Part shown: in pieces, positions 10,109-22,218 of the stretch
Numbering within the stretch: position 1 is the first letter of the stretch
How the letters are laid out: each line of letters begins with the position of its first letter
The notes under the pieces: model-generated
Databases searched by the model: none
Seen by the model: the letters and a program-made list of their open reading frames with translations, nothing else
What the model was told of the DNA's origin: nothing
NCBI GenBank assembly: GCA_958496175.1
Contig: OY292278.1
Span: forward strand, 4,402,001 to 4,466,000
Source: Sisyra terminalis
Taxonomy: Eukaryota > Arthropoda > Insecta > Neuroptera > Sisyridae
DNA length: 64,000 nt
Direction: 5' to 3'
Translations under genes and position numbers: made by a program

Positions 10109-11040
10109 CTATTTATAATTGTAGCCACTTTGTGGGGAAAATGATGGTTTTTGGGGTCTAAATCCTCCGGGAGACGGAAGGCCACCGGACGGGGGTCCAT
10201 AGTTTTGAGATGGGCCACTTGGTCCGGATGGTCCTGACGGGCCTGAAGGACCTGCACCTCCGTATCCTTGATTACCGCCTGGGTAGCCGGGGCTGCCACC
10301 TTGGCCGCCTGCGGCGGCATTTGCAGCCAAAGCCCTGAAAAGAATTGTTTTAACTTTAATTTTTTTACAATTGAGGTTTAAACTTACTTCATTATCGCCT
10401 CTGGAATAGGGGGTGGAGTGGGTAAATGGGCTCCTTCTGGCCGGAATCCATTTTCATCGGCTGTATAAGTCACGGTGATTAAATTTCCTTCGGGATCTGT
10501 ATACGAATATGAGCCTTTAACTGCAATTGACGCCGTTTCTGATCCAGGATTTTGTAAGACTCCTTCTTCTTGTGCTTTGATTCCATTTCCGGTTTCGTAA
10601 CTAAACCGGTAGTTTCCGTCGCCGTTGTTTTCATTTTCGTAGCTGATAATGGGAATTTGGGCTCCGCCGGATGGTGCGCCGCCGCCACCGCCGCTAGGGC
10701 TGCCACCACCGCCAAATCCACCACCGCCGCCTCCTTGACTATAACCGCCACCACCTCCTCCACCAATTCCTCCTGAAACCGATTGGTTGTTATCTGAGAT
10801 TTAAACCATTTTAATTTGAAATATACCTAGAGCATTGTTTCCACCACCTCCGGGTTGCGGTGAATAATTAGGGGTTGCTAGTCCGGCTCCGCCGCCCGCT
10901 CGATTCGCTCCCGGTGGCGGCAAATAATTGTTTTCTAGCCGAGCTGTCCAGCAAACGCCGAACAAACTCACCACCAACAACTAAAGAAGAAAAAAAATTA
11001 CCGAAAAAAAAAAATTCAAAGAAAAACTTACCAATTTCAT
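10109..11040 (-). CDS. RR-1 cuticle protein, glycine-rich (4 exons)
   Basis: Secreted chitin-binding structural protein of the cuticle, CPR family, RR-1 class. Exons (high to low): 11040-11032, 10980-10827, 10772-10388 and 10334-10109, giving 257 residues. All junctions are GT-AG and the frame is continuous (AA|G at the last junction). Exon 1 is just ATGAAATTG, the tiny first exon typical of these genes. Signal peptide [16 protein letters not shown], then a Pro/Gly/Asn spacer, a poly-glycine block (about 55-84), and the RR domain (about 92-178) with [20 protein letters not shown], then [39 protein letters not shown]. The C-terminal tail has repeated PSG/PSGP. A TATA box lies at 11149-11156 and the 3' end runs into a MITE. 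Codons are GC-richer than the flanks. No defect was seen. Confidence 0.93.
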
Positions 11041-11148
11041 TTTAATTTCCAAATACAAAAAAAAGTAAAATGGTTTACATCCACTTCACTTACGTTACCC
11101 TGAACGTTGGTCGTTTGATTCTGATTAATTTTTCGATATTGCCGTTCG

Positions 11149-11156
11149 TATTTATA
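11149..11156 (-). promoter_or_regulatory. TATA box of cuticle gene 1
   Basis: TATAAATA on the minus strand, about 110 bp upstream of the ATG. An initiator-like ATCAGA lies about 30 bp downstream, giving a 5' UTR of roughly 80 nt. TATA promoters are usual for tightly timed cuticle genes. Confidence 0.7.
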
Positions 11157-11159
11157 CAG

Positions 11160-12430
11160 AAATTGGCAATAATGCGAATCGAGATCATTTTCGCGAACGA
11201 AAGAGAAGAAGACGAGCCACAATTACAATTCCATATCCTGGGAGGCTGGGTGTAGAAGGAAACTGGCCATGTGGCGGAGGGAACGGGGGGGACGACGACG
11301 ACGACGAGAGAGATGTCTTAGATATATGTATTCCATCGAAGAATTACATTACATTACCTTTACTCATCTTCTTGTAAATTGAGATCAGATTCACTTTTCA
11401 AAAAGCGTTTTAAAAATGCAACACGCTTACGTCATCGATTCGATAAAATGCATCGGGCCTCGATCGCTGTTTTATTGGTCCATTTCAAAGTTAATTATTG
11501 ATTTTTTTCAAAACGACAACATTCCCTTTTATGTGACTTATAATTATTGTGTGTAAACTTTCCGATCAAGTTGGCATTTTTTTGCACATTTTTTTAATGC
11601 ATTGACATACTTTTTTTTTTTTTAACGAAGATGCGTTCTATCGAAGATTTATGACGATAACAAGATGGTCTTGTGCCTCATTTTTTTCATTAAATATCAA
11701 TTTTTTTTCTTTCATTTATATGAAGTGGTTTGACCAGATTGATCAAAAAAAAAAAAAAAAAAAAATTGATTTGCATTTATGCAACTTATTGTCTATACGT
11801 CACCTTATCGATTGGATCTTAGCAGGCTGTGCGAATTTCAAAATTTGGAATTCGTTTGTTTTGAAATAAATGAATATGCATTGGTTGGACGTTTTTCAAC
11901 TGTCATTACCGGTAGAATGAACATAGGCTTTGCATTTTTTTTTTTTTTTTGCATTATTATTATTATTATGCAATTTTGAGAGATGCGCGCTTTCGCGTGT
12001 ATGTTAGAGATAAACGGCGAACGACGACGACGAATAGCAATTTTTGCAGCCGCATAAGAAGATGCATTCGTTGCATTCCGTTAATTGGACTGCAATATCA
12101 ATTACTTGACGCTAAGCTAGGCAAATCTTGCATAACTGTAATAATCTTATCGATAGGTATTTTATTTTATTTTTTTCCCCCGAAAGAAAGGAGCACAGTA
12201 TGGGAAAATTGCAGCAAATGCAATTTATTGATAGGTTCATATGTATGAGTGGTATGAATGCATAGATTTGCGCTGGTCATCCATTAAAATTAATTCGCCA
12301 CGACTATCTATACGAAAAATTACCATAATTTTTTGGAGATTGCATAACTTAAAAGTAACCAGATGGCGTTACTAAATTGATATATATTATATATATTCCC
12401 TATATATAAATATAGGGAAACGTAGAAGTA
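11160..12430. other. Upstream flank of cuticle gene 1, no gene
   Basis: Contains a G-rich run and (GAC)n near 11281-11306, homopolymer A/T tracts near 11745-11765, and a short hairpin TCCCTATAT-ATAA-ATATAGGGA at 12397-12418. Possible enhancer DNA of the cuticle gene, but no specific site is identifiable. ORFs at 11651-12248 look random. Confidence 0.4.
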
Positions 12431-12530
12431 TATGACTCATTTATTTTGAAAGTGGTGTAAATCCATTTCAAGAACGATTTTTATAGTAATTCTTGTTCTT
12501 GTAACTAAAACAAAGTATGTTAATTACAGA
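12431..12530 (+). repeat. MITE-2 left-end fragment
   Basis: TATGACTCATTTATTTTGAA and the following 60-70 bp match the left part of the MITE-2 copies at 2889 and 13909, then pass into R1 copy B. With the MITE-2 right end at 14140 it may have framed a composite unit. Confidence 0.5.
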
Positions 12531-13908
12531 GTATAGATACCAAGAGTATGGGCTTTTTCATGAAATTCATACACACAAAAATTGACCTAGATCATAGTTC
12601 TCTTTTTTGCCACTAACAGCGCAAGTATTCAGAACGTACTAAAGGTCACTACGGTTTTACAAAGGTCAGGGGAGGCTAGCTCAATTTTAATTTTGTGTTC
12701 CTCCAAATGCCTATCTTCCGGGCGTCATTTACTGAGGGCGCTAGTGTAGCATAGCCGATAATAACGATAACTACTTTTAACCAATTTCAGAATTTTATGC
12801 GCCAAATTCAAATTTAATTTATTTCTTTCAAATTTAATTTATTCCTGAAATATTTAAAATATATTGACAGTTATATATTGGACAGTTGAATCCTGGAAAT
12901 TGTCCTTTTCTATCGCTATCTATGAATTGTGACTGCCTAGAAAAATCGTTGAATCCTTGCTGAAACAAATTTATTTTACTTAAAAAAATTGATTCAAAGT
13001 TTGAATTTAAATCATATTTTTGCCCCATAAAAAAGTGGGGTTATTAACTAGTAATGAAGTACATACCTTCGTAATGAATTTGGGCAGTAGAAAAGTGTAT
13101 TTGATGTTGATCTTTTGAAAAAATGCACATAACACTACCATTAAATGTGAAATACGTTATCCCTGATGGATATTGAAAAGAAGACCAAAAAATAATCTAA
13201 ATAATCAAATTCGGCACTTGTTAATTAGCGGCGTCCGTCTTATTTTTAAGTTAACCAAAAACCCTTTTCGCCCTGTAATGTCTTAACTACCAACTTTACA
13301 CTTTACCCTAGCTAAAAGTCCCTTAAAACTTGAAATATTGCTTACCGCGTCATCTGCATTTGACGCTCCAACTATTAATTTTTTGGGAACCAAGTCTGCC
13401 ATTAGAGCTTGACCCCCATGACAAAGGTATTCTAATCTTGCAATGTATCAATATGTGGCGCCGCCATTAGTATTTCCAATACTAATTTAGATACTTTATG
13501 TAAGGTTACTACGGTAACATAAGTTAGTACTTCCAACACCTGTGGCAGCACTATACATTGACACATTGTGCAATAGATTAAAATTTAGTTTCTAATAACA
13601 ATATTTCCCGTGTATTTTCGGAAGTATTGTACATTCTACTGGTACTAAATCTGAAATTGATGCCATTTTTTTGAAATTACGTTCGGAAGTATCTATATTT
13701 CGGAAGTATATATTTGGCATAAAAGTATATACTTTCGGTTAGTTAGTATTTTATACACTATCTTAACACATTTCTCAAAATGTATTGCAAAATTGGAATA
13801 CCTTTTTTATATAAGCTTATTTAAAGTAGCCACTAGTGGCACTACCTTGGGGTTAATAAAATTAACACCAAAACAAATCTTCGTACCAATATTTCTTATT
13901 ATTTATAA
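12530..13908 (+). repeat. Dispersed repeat R1, copy B
   Basis: Matches 918-2887 (copy A) over several hundred bases on either side of a 756-bp hAT-like insertion. It lacks both the internal duplication and the FB-B insertion of copy A. The block with TCTCAAAATGTATTGCAAAA (about 13773) is shared with about 2131. Confidence 0.75.
12667..13422. mobile_element. Non-autonomous hAT-like element, 756 bp, 8-bp TSD
   Basis: Flanked by the 8-bp direct repeat ACAAAGGT (12659-12666 and 13423-13430). Ends are CAGGGGAGGCTAGCTC and, inverted, CATGGGGGTCAAGCTC. The 8-bp duplication and CAGGGG-like ends are typical of hAT transposons. R1 copy A carries the empty site with a single ACAAAGGT at about 1035-1042. 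No transposase is present; the 64-codon frame at 12834 has no recognisable domain. Confidence 0.88.
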
Positions 13909-14140
13909 TATGACTCGTTTATTTTGAAAGTGGCGTAAGTCCATGGTGATTCTTCTTCTTGTAACTAGAACAAAGTATGTTAATTATTTAACTGCTAAGT
14001 TTTCAGAAATTACTGATTTTAACAAAGGCGCCAATTATTCCCTCCTCCTTAGTATCTTATGTACTTTTGGTTAAAAATTGTAATACTAAAGGGATTGTTC
14101 TTGAAATGGACTTACTCACTTTCAAAATAAACGGCGCATA
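13909..14140. mobile_element. MITE-2 copy, 232 bp
   Basis: The left end TATGACTCGTTTATTTTGAA is inverted at the right end (TTCAAAATAAACGGCGCATA). It is about 30 bp longer than the copy at 2889 because the middle holds additional sequence (TTTCAGAAATTACTGATTTT). It abuts R1 copy B, as the other copy abuts R1 copy A. Confidence 0.65.
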
Positions 14141-14235
14141 TGGTAAAAAATATGCGACTAATGCGTAGCGTTTCGTAGCATGTCTGATCACCGGCTACAT
14201 TTATGTCTTTATCCTTTTTTATTGCATGTATATTA

Positions 14236-15248
14236 GAATGATTCAAAAAAAAATGATAATTTTTTTTTTTTTAATTATATCGAAAATATTGTTGGAAATG
14301 ACAAAAAAAAAATGCTGTGAAAGTTTAAGCTCTTAATATTAATATTAAGAGGTGTCGCATCGCAAATTTCGATTTTCCATTTAAATAACATGGGAACAAT
14401 ATTCTCTTGCATTTTGAAATTTTATAGCTCACGTTGGTGATGACAATATTTCGGAATGCCCAAGGTATATTCTTGTAGAAAATTGAACGATCTACAAAAA
14501 AGGTCTAGTACAAGTTTTTGATATGTTTATTCCTTCAAAAGTTATTTGAGGTCAAAGATGAACTAAAGAGAAATTTTAATATTTTTTCAAATTTTTGACG
14601 CAACTATCAATTTTATGCGAAAAATTTAACGGACATTTTTTGTAGAGCACTTTTTTTTTTAACTTATCTCTATAAAAGTTTTTGATATTTTTCACAGGTC
14701 CTAAGTTATTTGCATTAAACTTAAAATTCCCTGAATTATTATATTTTTAACATTATTTTTTTTTTATTTCATTTAAATAACTTAGGACCTGTGAAAAATA
14801 TCAAATCTTTTATAGAGATAAGTTATAGGAAACATAGTGCTCTACAAAAAATGTTCTATAAAATTTTCTCATAAAATTGATGGTTGCGTCAAAAAATTGA
14901 AAAAAATATTAAAATTTCTGTTTAGTTCAACTTTGACCTCGAATAACTTTTGAAGGAATAAATATATCAATAACTTATTGGAGACCTTTTTTGTAGATCG
15001 TTCAATTTTCTACAAGAATATACCTTGGTCATTCCAAAATATTGTCACCAACGTGAGCTATAAAATTCCAAAGTGCAAGATAATATTGTTTCCATGTTAT
15101 TTCAAATGGAAAATCGAAATTTGCGATGCGACACCTCTTAATATTAATATTAAGAGCTTAAACTTTCACAGGTTTTTTTTGTCATTCCCAACAATATTTC
15201 AGATATAATTAAGAAAAAAAATTCATCATTTTTTTTTGAATCATCACT
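14236..15248. mobile_element. FB-A foldback element, complete, about 1 kb
   Basis: Almost the whole element is one inverted repeat, with arms of about 480 bp meeting near 14740. The outer ends carry TGATTCAAAAAAAAATGAT. Each arm holds AAGCTCTTAATATTAATATT, a GCATCGCAAATTTCGATTTT block, CTCACGTTGGTGA, a GATCTACAAAAAAGGTCT block and TTTTTGTAGAGCAC. TA flanks both sides (14234-14235 and 15249-15250), compatible with a Tc1/mariner-type target but not proof. No transposase. A transcript would fold into a long hairpin RNA. Other copies: 22219-22697, 32264-33145 and 63788 onward. Confidence 0.85.
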
Positions 15249-15250
15249 TA

Positions 15251-16879
15251 TTTTGTATCTATTGTTAAAAATGTTAAAAAAAGTTATTAGTAACATTTAA
15301 ATTTTAAATGCCTAAATGATGTTATATAATTTATATAGTTTCCACCAAAAAAATATATTAATTTATGGGAATAAATCGTTGAAATGATTAGTAAAAGTAG
15401 CGGGTGGAAGATTTCGACGAGGAGGAAACGAGTTTCAAGTCGTTCATAAACCATAAAACACTTAACAAAAACTTATTTAAGTATTTATCACGAACTCGGA
15501 GCTTATAATTAATGGACGTTTCATAATTAAAACGAAAGCATGGACGCCTTTTCTCCAACAATAATCGGCGTGCAACAATGAACCTAAAACTGAGAAAATG
15601 GCAAATCAATTACGCAATAATACAACAAAAGGAAAAATGGAGAAGAAGGATCTCTCTCTGTTTCCCTGGCCAAATGCATTGGTGACTTTCGACTTGCGAA
15701 AAAGGAATGCACATGCAGCATACATTAGCTGTGTGCTGTGGAATTGATTGCATAGCTATGGTAATTCACTTGCCGCAGTGAGGTTCGGTTGTCATGAAAA
15801 CTGCATTTATCTTCGTATTGTTTATCTAATAACATAATGAGGCGTGAACACGTCTTCTTGTTTTGCTGCCGATGACGTTTTACGAATACTATCTGTGTTT
15901 TCAATTGCGTCATAGGTGTTGAACAGATCCTGCAAATGGGAAAATCCTTGAATTCGGGACAATCAGGATATGATATGCATTCTACGAAAATTACTCATAT
16001 TGTTTTAATTAATGCCAATTAATTCTGCCAAGAAGAAAAGCATTGTTCTTTGTCGGAAATATGAGTAATCCAGTTACTTTCGTTTGATTATAATTTGGGA
16101 TGTAAAAGTGAAAAGATTCCCAGCCAAATTTTATCGAGATTCATAAAATAATAAATTTGGAATCCTCTATTAATGACTTGTTATGGAAAACCTAAAAATA
16201 AAGAATTAGAATCGTGAATTTACTAAAAATATGTACTAAAATTTGACCAAAAGGACCTTGTCGAGGAGAGCTACTTAAAGTACAACCAATACAGTCTTCT
16301 TTGCAATAATAACACAAATTTTGCTTAAAAGATCGACTCAGGTTGTCCACTTGAAAGTTTTAATCGAAATTTACTTGGAAAACCAAAGTTTTAAACCGAC
16401 ATACCATTTGGTAAGTTTTATTCCAAAGTACACCTGAAAAACAAGTATTAGAAGTCTGGATTTACTGGAATAATATATGATGAATATCTACCAATAATAT
16501 TTTATATGGGACAGGCGTTGTTGGAAGAAATGTAATCAATTTCCCGGATGTATGTAGATTTCCATTCGGCAAAACTGTTACCTAAAAAGGCATTTTAGAG
16601 TAAAAGAAAGTTGACAAATGTATTATTTTTTAAAAAAACCGCTATTGAAGGACCAAAATTCAAGTTTTCATATGTAATATTCAATGAAGAGCTTAGATTG
16701 GGAGGAAAAACTTTTAGGGCCGTCGCGACGCACGTGCGTCGGTACCATGGTTATTGATATTCGCAATATTTTCCTTCTTGTACATCAAAAAAATATTTTA
16801 TCACATATTTTGGTGTATCAGCGTCTTTTTCTTCTGTAAATTGTAGCTTTTATCGATAAAATCGCTGAAAAATGACCAA
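15251..16879. other. Unique AT-rich DNA, no gene seen
   Basis: No supported exon. Contains the palindrome cluster at 16721-16741 just before the satellite. Frames at 15388 and 15725 (minus) show no domain. Confidence 0.4.
16726..16741. promoter_or_regulatory. 16-bp perfect palindrome with E-box
   Basis: CGACGCACGTGCGTCG is self-complementary and centred on CACGTG. The overlapping CGTCGCGACG (16721-16730) is also a perfect palindrome. This is the only strongly GC-rich spot for kilobases. A bHLH-type or other dimeric factor site is possible. Confidence 0.45.
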
Positions 16880-19030
16880 ATTTCTGCTGAAATATTTGCA
16901 GGTATGAATTTTTATACACATGGCAGTATTTAAGCTAAATTCACGTGAGAGAGATAGTGAGAATATAAAAGTTACCTAAAGTCAATGATGAGACAAAGAT
17001 AAACAATATCCATTGTCAAACTGTCAAAGATTCTAACCCTTAATCATTATTTGAACTGTATTCCCTTATATTTAAGTGTATTAGCCAGTGTTTTCGTCTA
17101 AAATATAACTTTTATCGAAAATATCGATGAATTTAACCAATTTTTTGTTAAAACATTAAACCAATATGACTTTTTTATTTGTATGGCGATTGTTGAATAA
17201 GTTCACGTGAGAAAGATAGTGAGATTATATAAGTTGATGTCGAGACAAGGATAAACAATGCTCACTGTCCAACTGTTAAAGTTTAAAACTTTTAATTATT
17301 TACTGACGATTATTTGAATTTTCATATATTTTAGAGTGTTAGCGACATATGTTTTTTGGTCTAAATTTAAGCTTTTAACGATAATATCAATGAATTTAAC
17401 CAAATGTATACTTACACATGGCAGTATTTAAGCTAAATTCACGTGAGAGAGATAGTGAGAATATATAAGTTACCTATAGTCAATGGTGAGACAAGGATAA
17501 ACAATTTCCATTGTCAACCTGTCAAAGTTTCTAACCCTTAATTATTATTTGAATTGTATTCCCTTATATTTAAGGGTATTAGCCAGTGTTTTCGTTTAAA
17601 ATTTAGCTTTTATCGAAAATATCGATGAATTTAACCAATTTTTTGTTAAAACATTAAACTAATATGAATTTTTTATTTGTATGGCGATTGTTGAATAAGT
17701 TCACGTGAGGAAGATAGTGAGAATATATAAGTTGAAGTTGAGACAAGGATAAACAATGGCTATTGTCCAACTGTTAAAGTTTAAAACTTTTAATTATTTA
17801 CTGAAAATTATTTGAATTGTCATTTTAGAGTATTAGAATGTTTTTTTCGGTCTAAATTTTAGCTTTTAACGATAATATCAATAAATTTAACCAAATTTAT
17901 ACTAAAATAGTAGAACTAGTAATTTTTTATACACATGGTGGTATTTAGGCTAAATTCACGTGAGAGAGATAGTAAAAATATTAAAGTTCCTTAAAGTCAA
18001 TGATGAGACAAGGATAAACAATATCCATTGTCAAACTGTCAAAGATTCTAACCCTTATTCATTATTTGAAGTGTATTCTCATATATTTAAAGGTATTAGC
18101 CAGTGTTTTCATCCAAAATATAGCTTTTATCGAAAATTTCGATAAATTTAATCATATTTTTGGTAAAACATTAAATTAATATGAATTTTTTATTTGGATG
18201 ACGATTGTTAAATAAATTCATTGAGAAAGATAGTGAGAATATATATGTTGAAGTTGAGACAAAGATAAACAGTGCTCATTGTCCAACTGTTTAAATTTAA
18301 AAATTTTAATTATTTATTGAAAATTATTTGAATTCTCAAATATTTTACAGTGTTAGCATGTTTTTTTCAGTCTAAATTTTAGCTTTTAACGATAGTATCA
18401 ATGAATTTAACCAAATGTATACTTACACATGGCAGTATTTAAGCTAAATTCACGTGAGAGAGATAGTGAAAGTATTAAAGTTGCTTAAAGTCAATGATGA
18501 GACAAGGATAAACAATATCCATTGTCAAACTGTCAAAGTTTCTAACCCTTAATCATTATTTGAATTGTATTCCCATATATTTAAAGGTATTAGCCAGTGT
18601 TTTCATCCAAAATATAGCTTTTATCGAAAATTTCGATAAATTTAATCATATTTTTGGTAAAACATTAAATTAATATGAATTTTTTTTTTGTATGACAATT
18701 GTTAAATAAATTCATGTGAGAGAGATAGTGAGAATATAAAAGTTGATGTTGAGACAAGGACAAACAATGGTCATTGTCCAACTGTTAAAGTTTAAAAATT
18801 TTAATTATTTACTAAAAATTATTTGAATTCTCATATATTTTAGAGTATTAGCATGTTTTTTTCGGTCTAAATTTAAGCTTTTAACGATAGTATCAATGAA
18901 TTAAGTCAAATTAATACTAAAATAGTAGAACTAGTAATTTTATATATACATGGTGCTATTTGACTAACTTCACGTGAGAGCAATAGTGAGATTATAAAAC
19001 TTTAAGTTGAGACAAAGATAAATAAAGTTC
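16880..19030 (+). repeat. Dimeric higher-order satellite, nine monomers
   Basis: Monomer anchors at CACGTGAG (or its variants) fall at 16942, 17204, 17440, 17702, 17957, 18219, 18451, 18713 and 18971. Spacing alternates: 262 each time from type 1 to type 2, and 232-258 back. Type 1 monomers read TAAGCTAAATTCACGTGAGA with CAATATCCATTGTC. Type 2 read ATTGTTGAATAAGTTCACGT with CACTGTCCAACTGT. Both share GAGACAAGGATAAACAAT. The dimer period is about 494-520 bp. Non-coding. Confidence 0.88.
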
Positions 19031-19194
19031 ATTGCTAAATCTGAAATTTCCAAATTTTCGAAAAAATTGCAATATAATAAACTATTTATTTGAATTTTTG
19101 AGTTCATTTGAAATTGCATTTCCATTTGTTAATGTTACAATTGTATTGAAAATATTTTGGTCATTTAGTGACAATTTTTCGAACTAAAAACGGT

Positions 19195-19392
19195 ATTTCC
19201 GTGGATCAGAACCATTATGGTTCAATTTTTTCGCGAAAATTCAATAAAAATCCGCAACAAATACAATAAAATCGGCTTACGTCCCTTTAGAGACGTAAAT
19301 ATCGTCAATATTTGGTAAAATTGAATTTTCTACTTCGTTTTTGCTTTAATTTGCGAATAAATTTAGCTATAAAGGTTCTGATCCACGGAAAT
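19195..19392. mobile_element. 198-bp MITE with ATTTCCGTGGATC ends
   Basis: The left end ATTTCCGTGGATCAGAACC is inverted at the right end (GGTTCTGATCCACGGAAAT), 24 bp with a single mismatch. A single copy is seen here. The target duplication is not obvious. Confidence 0.7.
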
Positions 19393-22218
19393 CTCTTTAA
19401 AACAACCCCAACTCAAAATTTTTACACCCATCCATCTTTTTTGAATTACGATGACAAATTTTTAAGAAATTTTTTTTTTTTTGGGAATTGAGTAAATCGT
19501 TCATTGCAATCACTTTTAAAACAAGCATCAAGTTTGAAATTGCCGCCGTTAATTTGCTGATTCATGGCACACTTTGATTACAATCGATTTATATTTGAAA
19601 AGACCAAAGAGCAATCGGACTTGAGATGAAATGTTGTTGCCTTTTTTATGTGTTTTTTTTTTCCATTTTGTGCAACAATTATTACGTAATTGTTGGGGTT
19701 TTGGGTTTCGTGGTCGTCGTTTTGTCGTGCATTAGGAGGGCATTTGTGCCGCGATTAGATCGCAAAATGAAGAGTTTACTTTATGGATCACACCCAGCTA
19801 TGACCCATCTCTCTATGTATATCGTGAGAATGCATTGTTGCGACTAAAGACCTTTAGCATATTATTTGTTTTTTTTTTTTTTGTTTTCCTTTGCTAGTTC
19901 GTTAAATATGGGGAGGGGGGTCGAAGGGGACAATTTTAGAAATTTATGGGTATGAGCAGTTTTTGCATATATGTGAGAGAATAACCGGTGTGCAGTATAG
20001 AAAGTGATCTGCATTGTTGATAGTTTAATGTAGTGCACTATGCGGGGGTGTGCGGGTGGCAGGGAATTGAAGCAAAACGGTGGGTTTTTCATGTAATGAT
20101 AATTTTTCAAATTTCTTCTTGCTTAAGTGGATGACACTCGTGTCGAGACCATACAATAAATGGAAATATGTTAATAATATCGATAATGACTCCCACACTC
20201 TCCCCGTTATGTAATTGTTTCGGGTGAAAAAATAGATTTGCCTCGTTTAGACTTAATATAATGAAAATTTTCCAATGACAAATATTTTAGAAAATTCAAT
20301 TTCCAATCAATTTACTCTCTTGCAAAATATCTATAAAATTAACGGTTAAAGAAATATAAACAAAAATGTAAAAAAAAGATGTTCCTTCTTGACTTGGAAG
20401 CTCTAGTAGGCTGTGCCAGGTTAGATATGGTATTCAATTATTTATAACAATTGCAATAAAACAAAAGTGACTCTCACTTGAGAGCAACAAGTTTTGAATG
20501 TTATAAAAAATCAACAATCTATTTATTACCATTTTTTTTAAAAAAAAAAAATAAATTCTCTTTTGATATAGATTAACGATTTATCTATTCGTAAGTAGGC
20601 CTTGAATATAATCCTCGTCCAAATGTCACATAAATCAATGATGAGAAAAGTGAGGATCGTTCATCGCCTGATTTACTTGCAAATTCCGACCTCATTAACC
20701 GTAAATGGACTACCGATCGATATTATCGACTAATTAATAAGATGTTAAATAATGATGCGCTTTTGTTTTTTTGAATTGTTGCAATTTTTTGTTGTTTTTA
20801 CGATGGAATTTGTTTTGGATGAGTAAATGAAGATTGTTTTAGTTGTTTGAAAACAATCGAGTCGTGCTTTGGAAGGAAAACGCTTTCACTTGTTTGATGT
20901 ACCTACTAGAGAAAAATATGTACTAATAACAAAAAAAAAGCCATAAGAATTTTACTATCTCTCTCTCTCTCTCTCTGTCTTTGCGGCTGTTGAAAGTGGA
21001 ATCAATAAATTTTGAATTATTTTCTCTATATTATATCATTTAATCGATTATAAAACAATTGAGTAATCGTGTGGGATCTTTTGTTTTTGATTCTTTTTTT
21101 TTGGGGGAATCAAATTAAATGGAATTAATTGATTGATTTTATCGATCATTGATGTTTAATTGTGGAATGTATTAAGTGATGTAAGTGGTTTTCGTTGGAG
21201 AGAGGAAAATGAGATGATAATCGTATTTGGATTACATATTTAACAAGACCTTTTGACCTGCGGGGGGGTGAGGGCGGGGGGCAAATGAAGAGGAGACAGG
21301 TAAATGAATGTGCTTGGAACATGAGATTTTTATGGTCGTATAGTATTGGTGGAGAATACTCTGACAAGTACTACACAGTAGCGCAAAACTTGTTTTTCAT
21401 AAGTATTATACTTATTCAGTTGTTTCGACTCTCACTTGTTCACTTGTTGAGATTTGAACAAATGAATTGGATGATTTCAGCATGTAAATACGAGAATGTC
21501 GCTTGTTTTGGTTGACTCTCGATTATTTAATTAGGGAGCACTAACGACGTGATGAATGTCTTTTATTTGTATGATTTCTTTATGGAAATTTCATTTGTTT
21601 ATATTGGTTTGAAAAATAAATTTATTAATTGGTTCTATTTGTATAATTAGCCATTAAAAATTACATATTTATTTATTTTTTTTTTGATTTTCCTTTAATA
21701 GTGTTGTCGAAAACCGAAAAACAGCCTTCTTTTCTATTATTTAATATAATGCAACTAGTTTAACGTGGATGTATCACTGGTTGCATACACATATGAGTTT
21801 CGGTTTTAGGTAATTTGTAGCTTTATTCAGTGCTTTTTTCATTGTTTTTCGCCAGGAAATCACATTTTTTTTTAAATGGAAAAAGTAAATTATATTTAAA
21901 CGATGATAAACATATACTTTGTTGAATGTTATGATTGTTGAAAATTCATCAATTGCTGCCGGAAATGTAGTCCCAAAAGCATTACTATATTTTTTCAGTG
22001 CGGGGTGGGGTAGGGGGAAAAGTAGTAAAACCTCTTCTCATAAGTTAAGTCATGATATGTTTAATGAAAAAATTCGAGGAAAAACTATGTTTATGTGAAA
22101 ATTAACGTATAAAATATAAAAAACCCTCATTGTTATAATTTTGCGCCAAAATTTGGAAAAATAAAGAAATAAATTCAATAATGGTTCACAATCTGAAATT
22201 CTGTTGCATAAGACTAAT
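19393..22218. other. Mostly unique intergenic DNA
   Basis: No supported gene. Holds a (TC)n run, several T-tracts, and one diverged unit near 21706-21790 of the dispersed repeat described at 22770-24100 (ACAGCCTTCTT...GGTTGCATACAC). G-rich spots occur at 19910, 20045 and 21262. Possible regulatory DNA. Confidence 0.4.
20958..20976 (+). repeat. (TC)n microsatellite
   Basis: Uninterrupted TC dinucleotide run, about 9.5 units. Confidence 0.9.

Noticed and set aside
10479..10766. Minus-strand Val/Ala-rich frame
   Set aside because: Alternative frame of the RR-1 exon 3; the true frame has the full chitin-binding domain.
10570..10776. Plus-strand Ala/Thr-rich frame
   Set aside because: Shadow of the glycine-rich part of cuticle gene 1 (GGN codons read antisense).
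14978..15208. Frames within FB-A arms (also 22050-22328)
   Set aside because: The same peptide pieces recur only because the arms are copies of a non-coding repeat.
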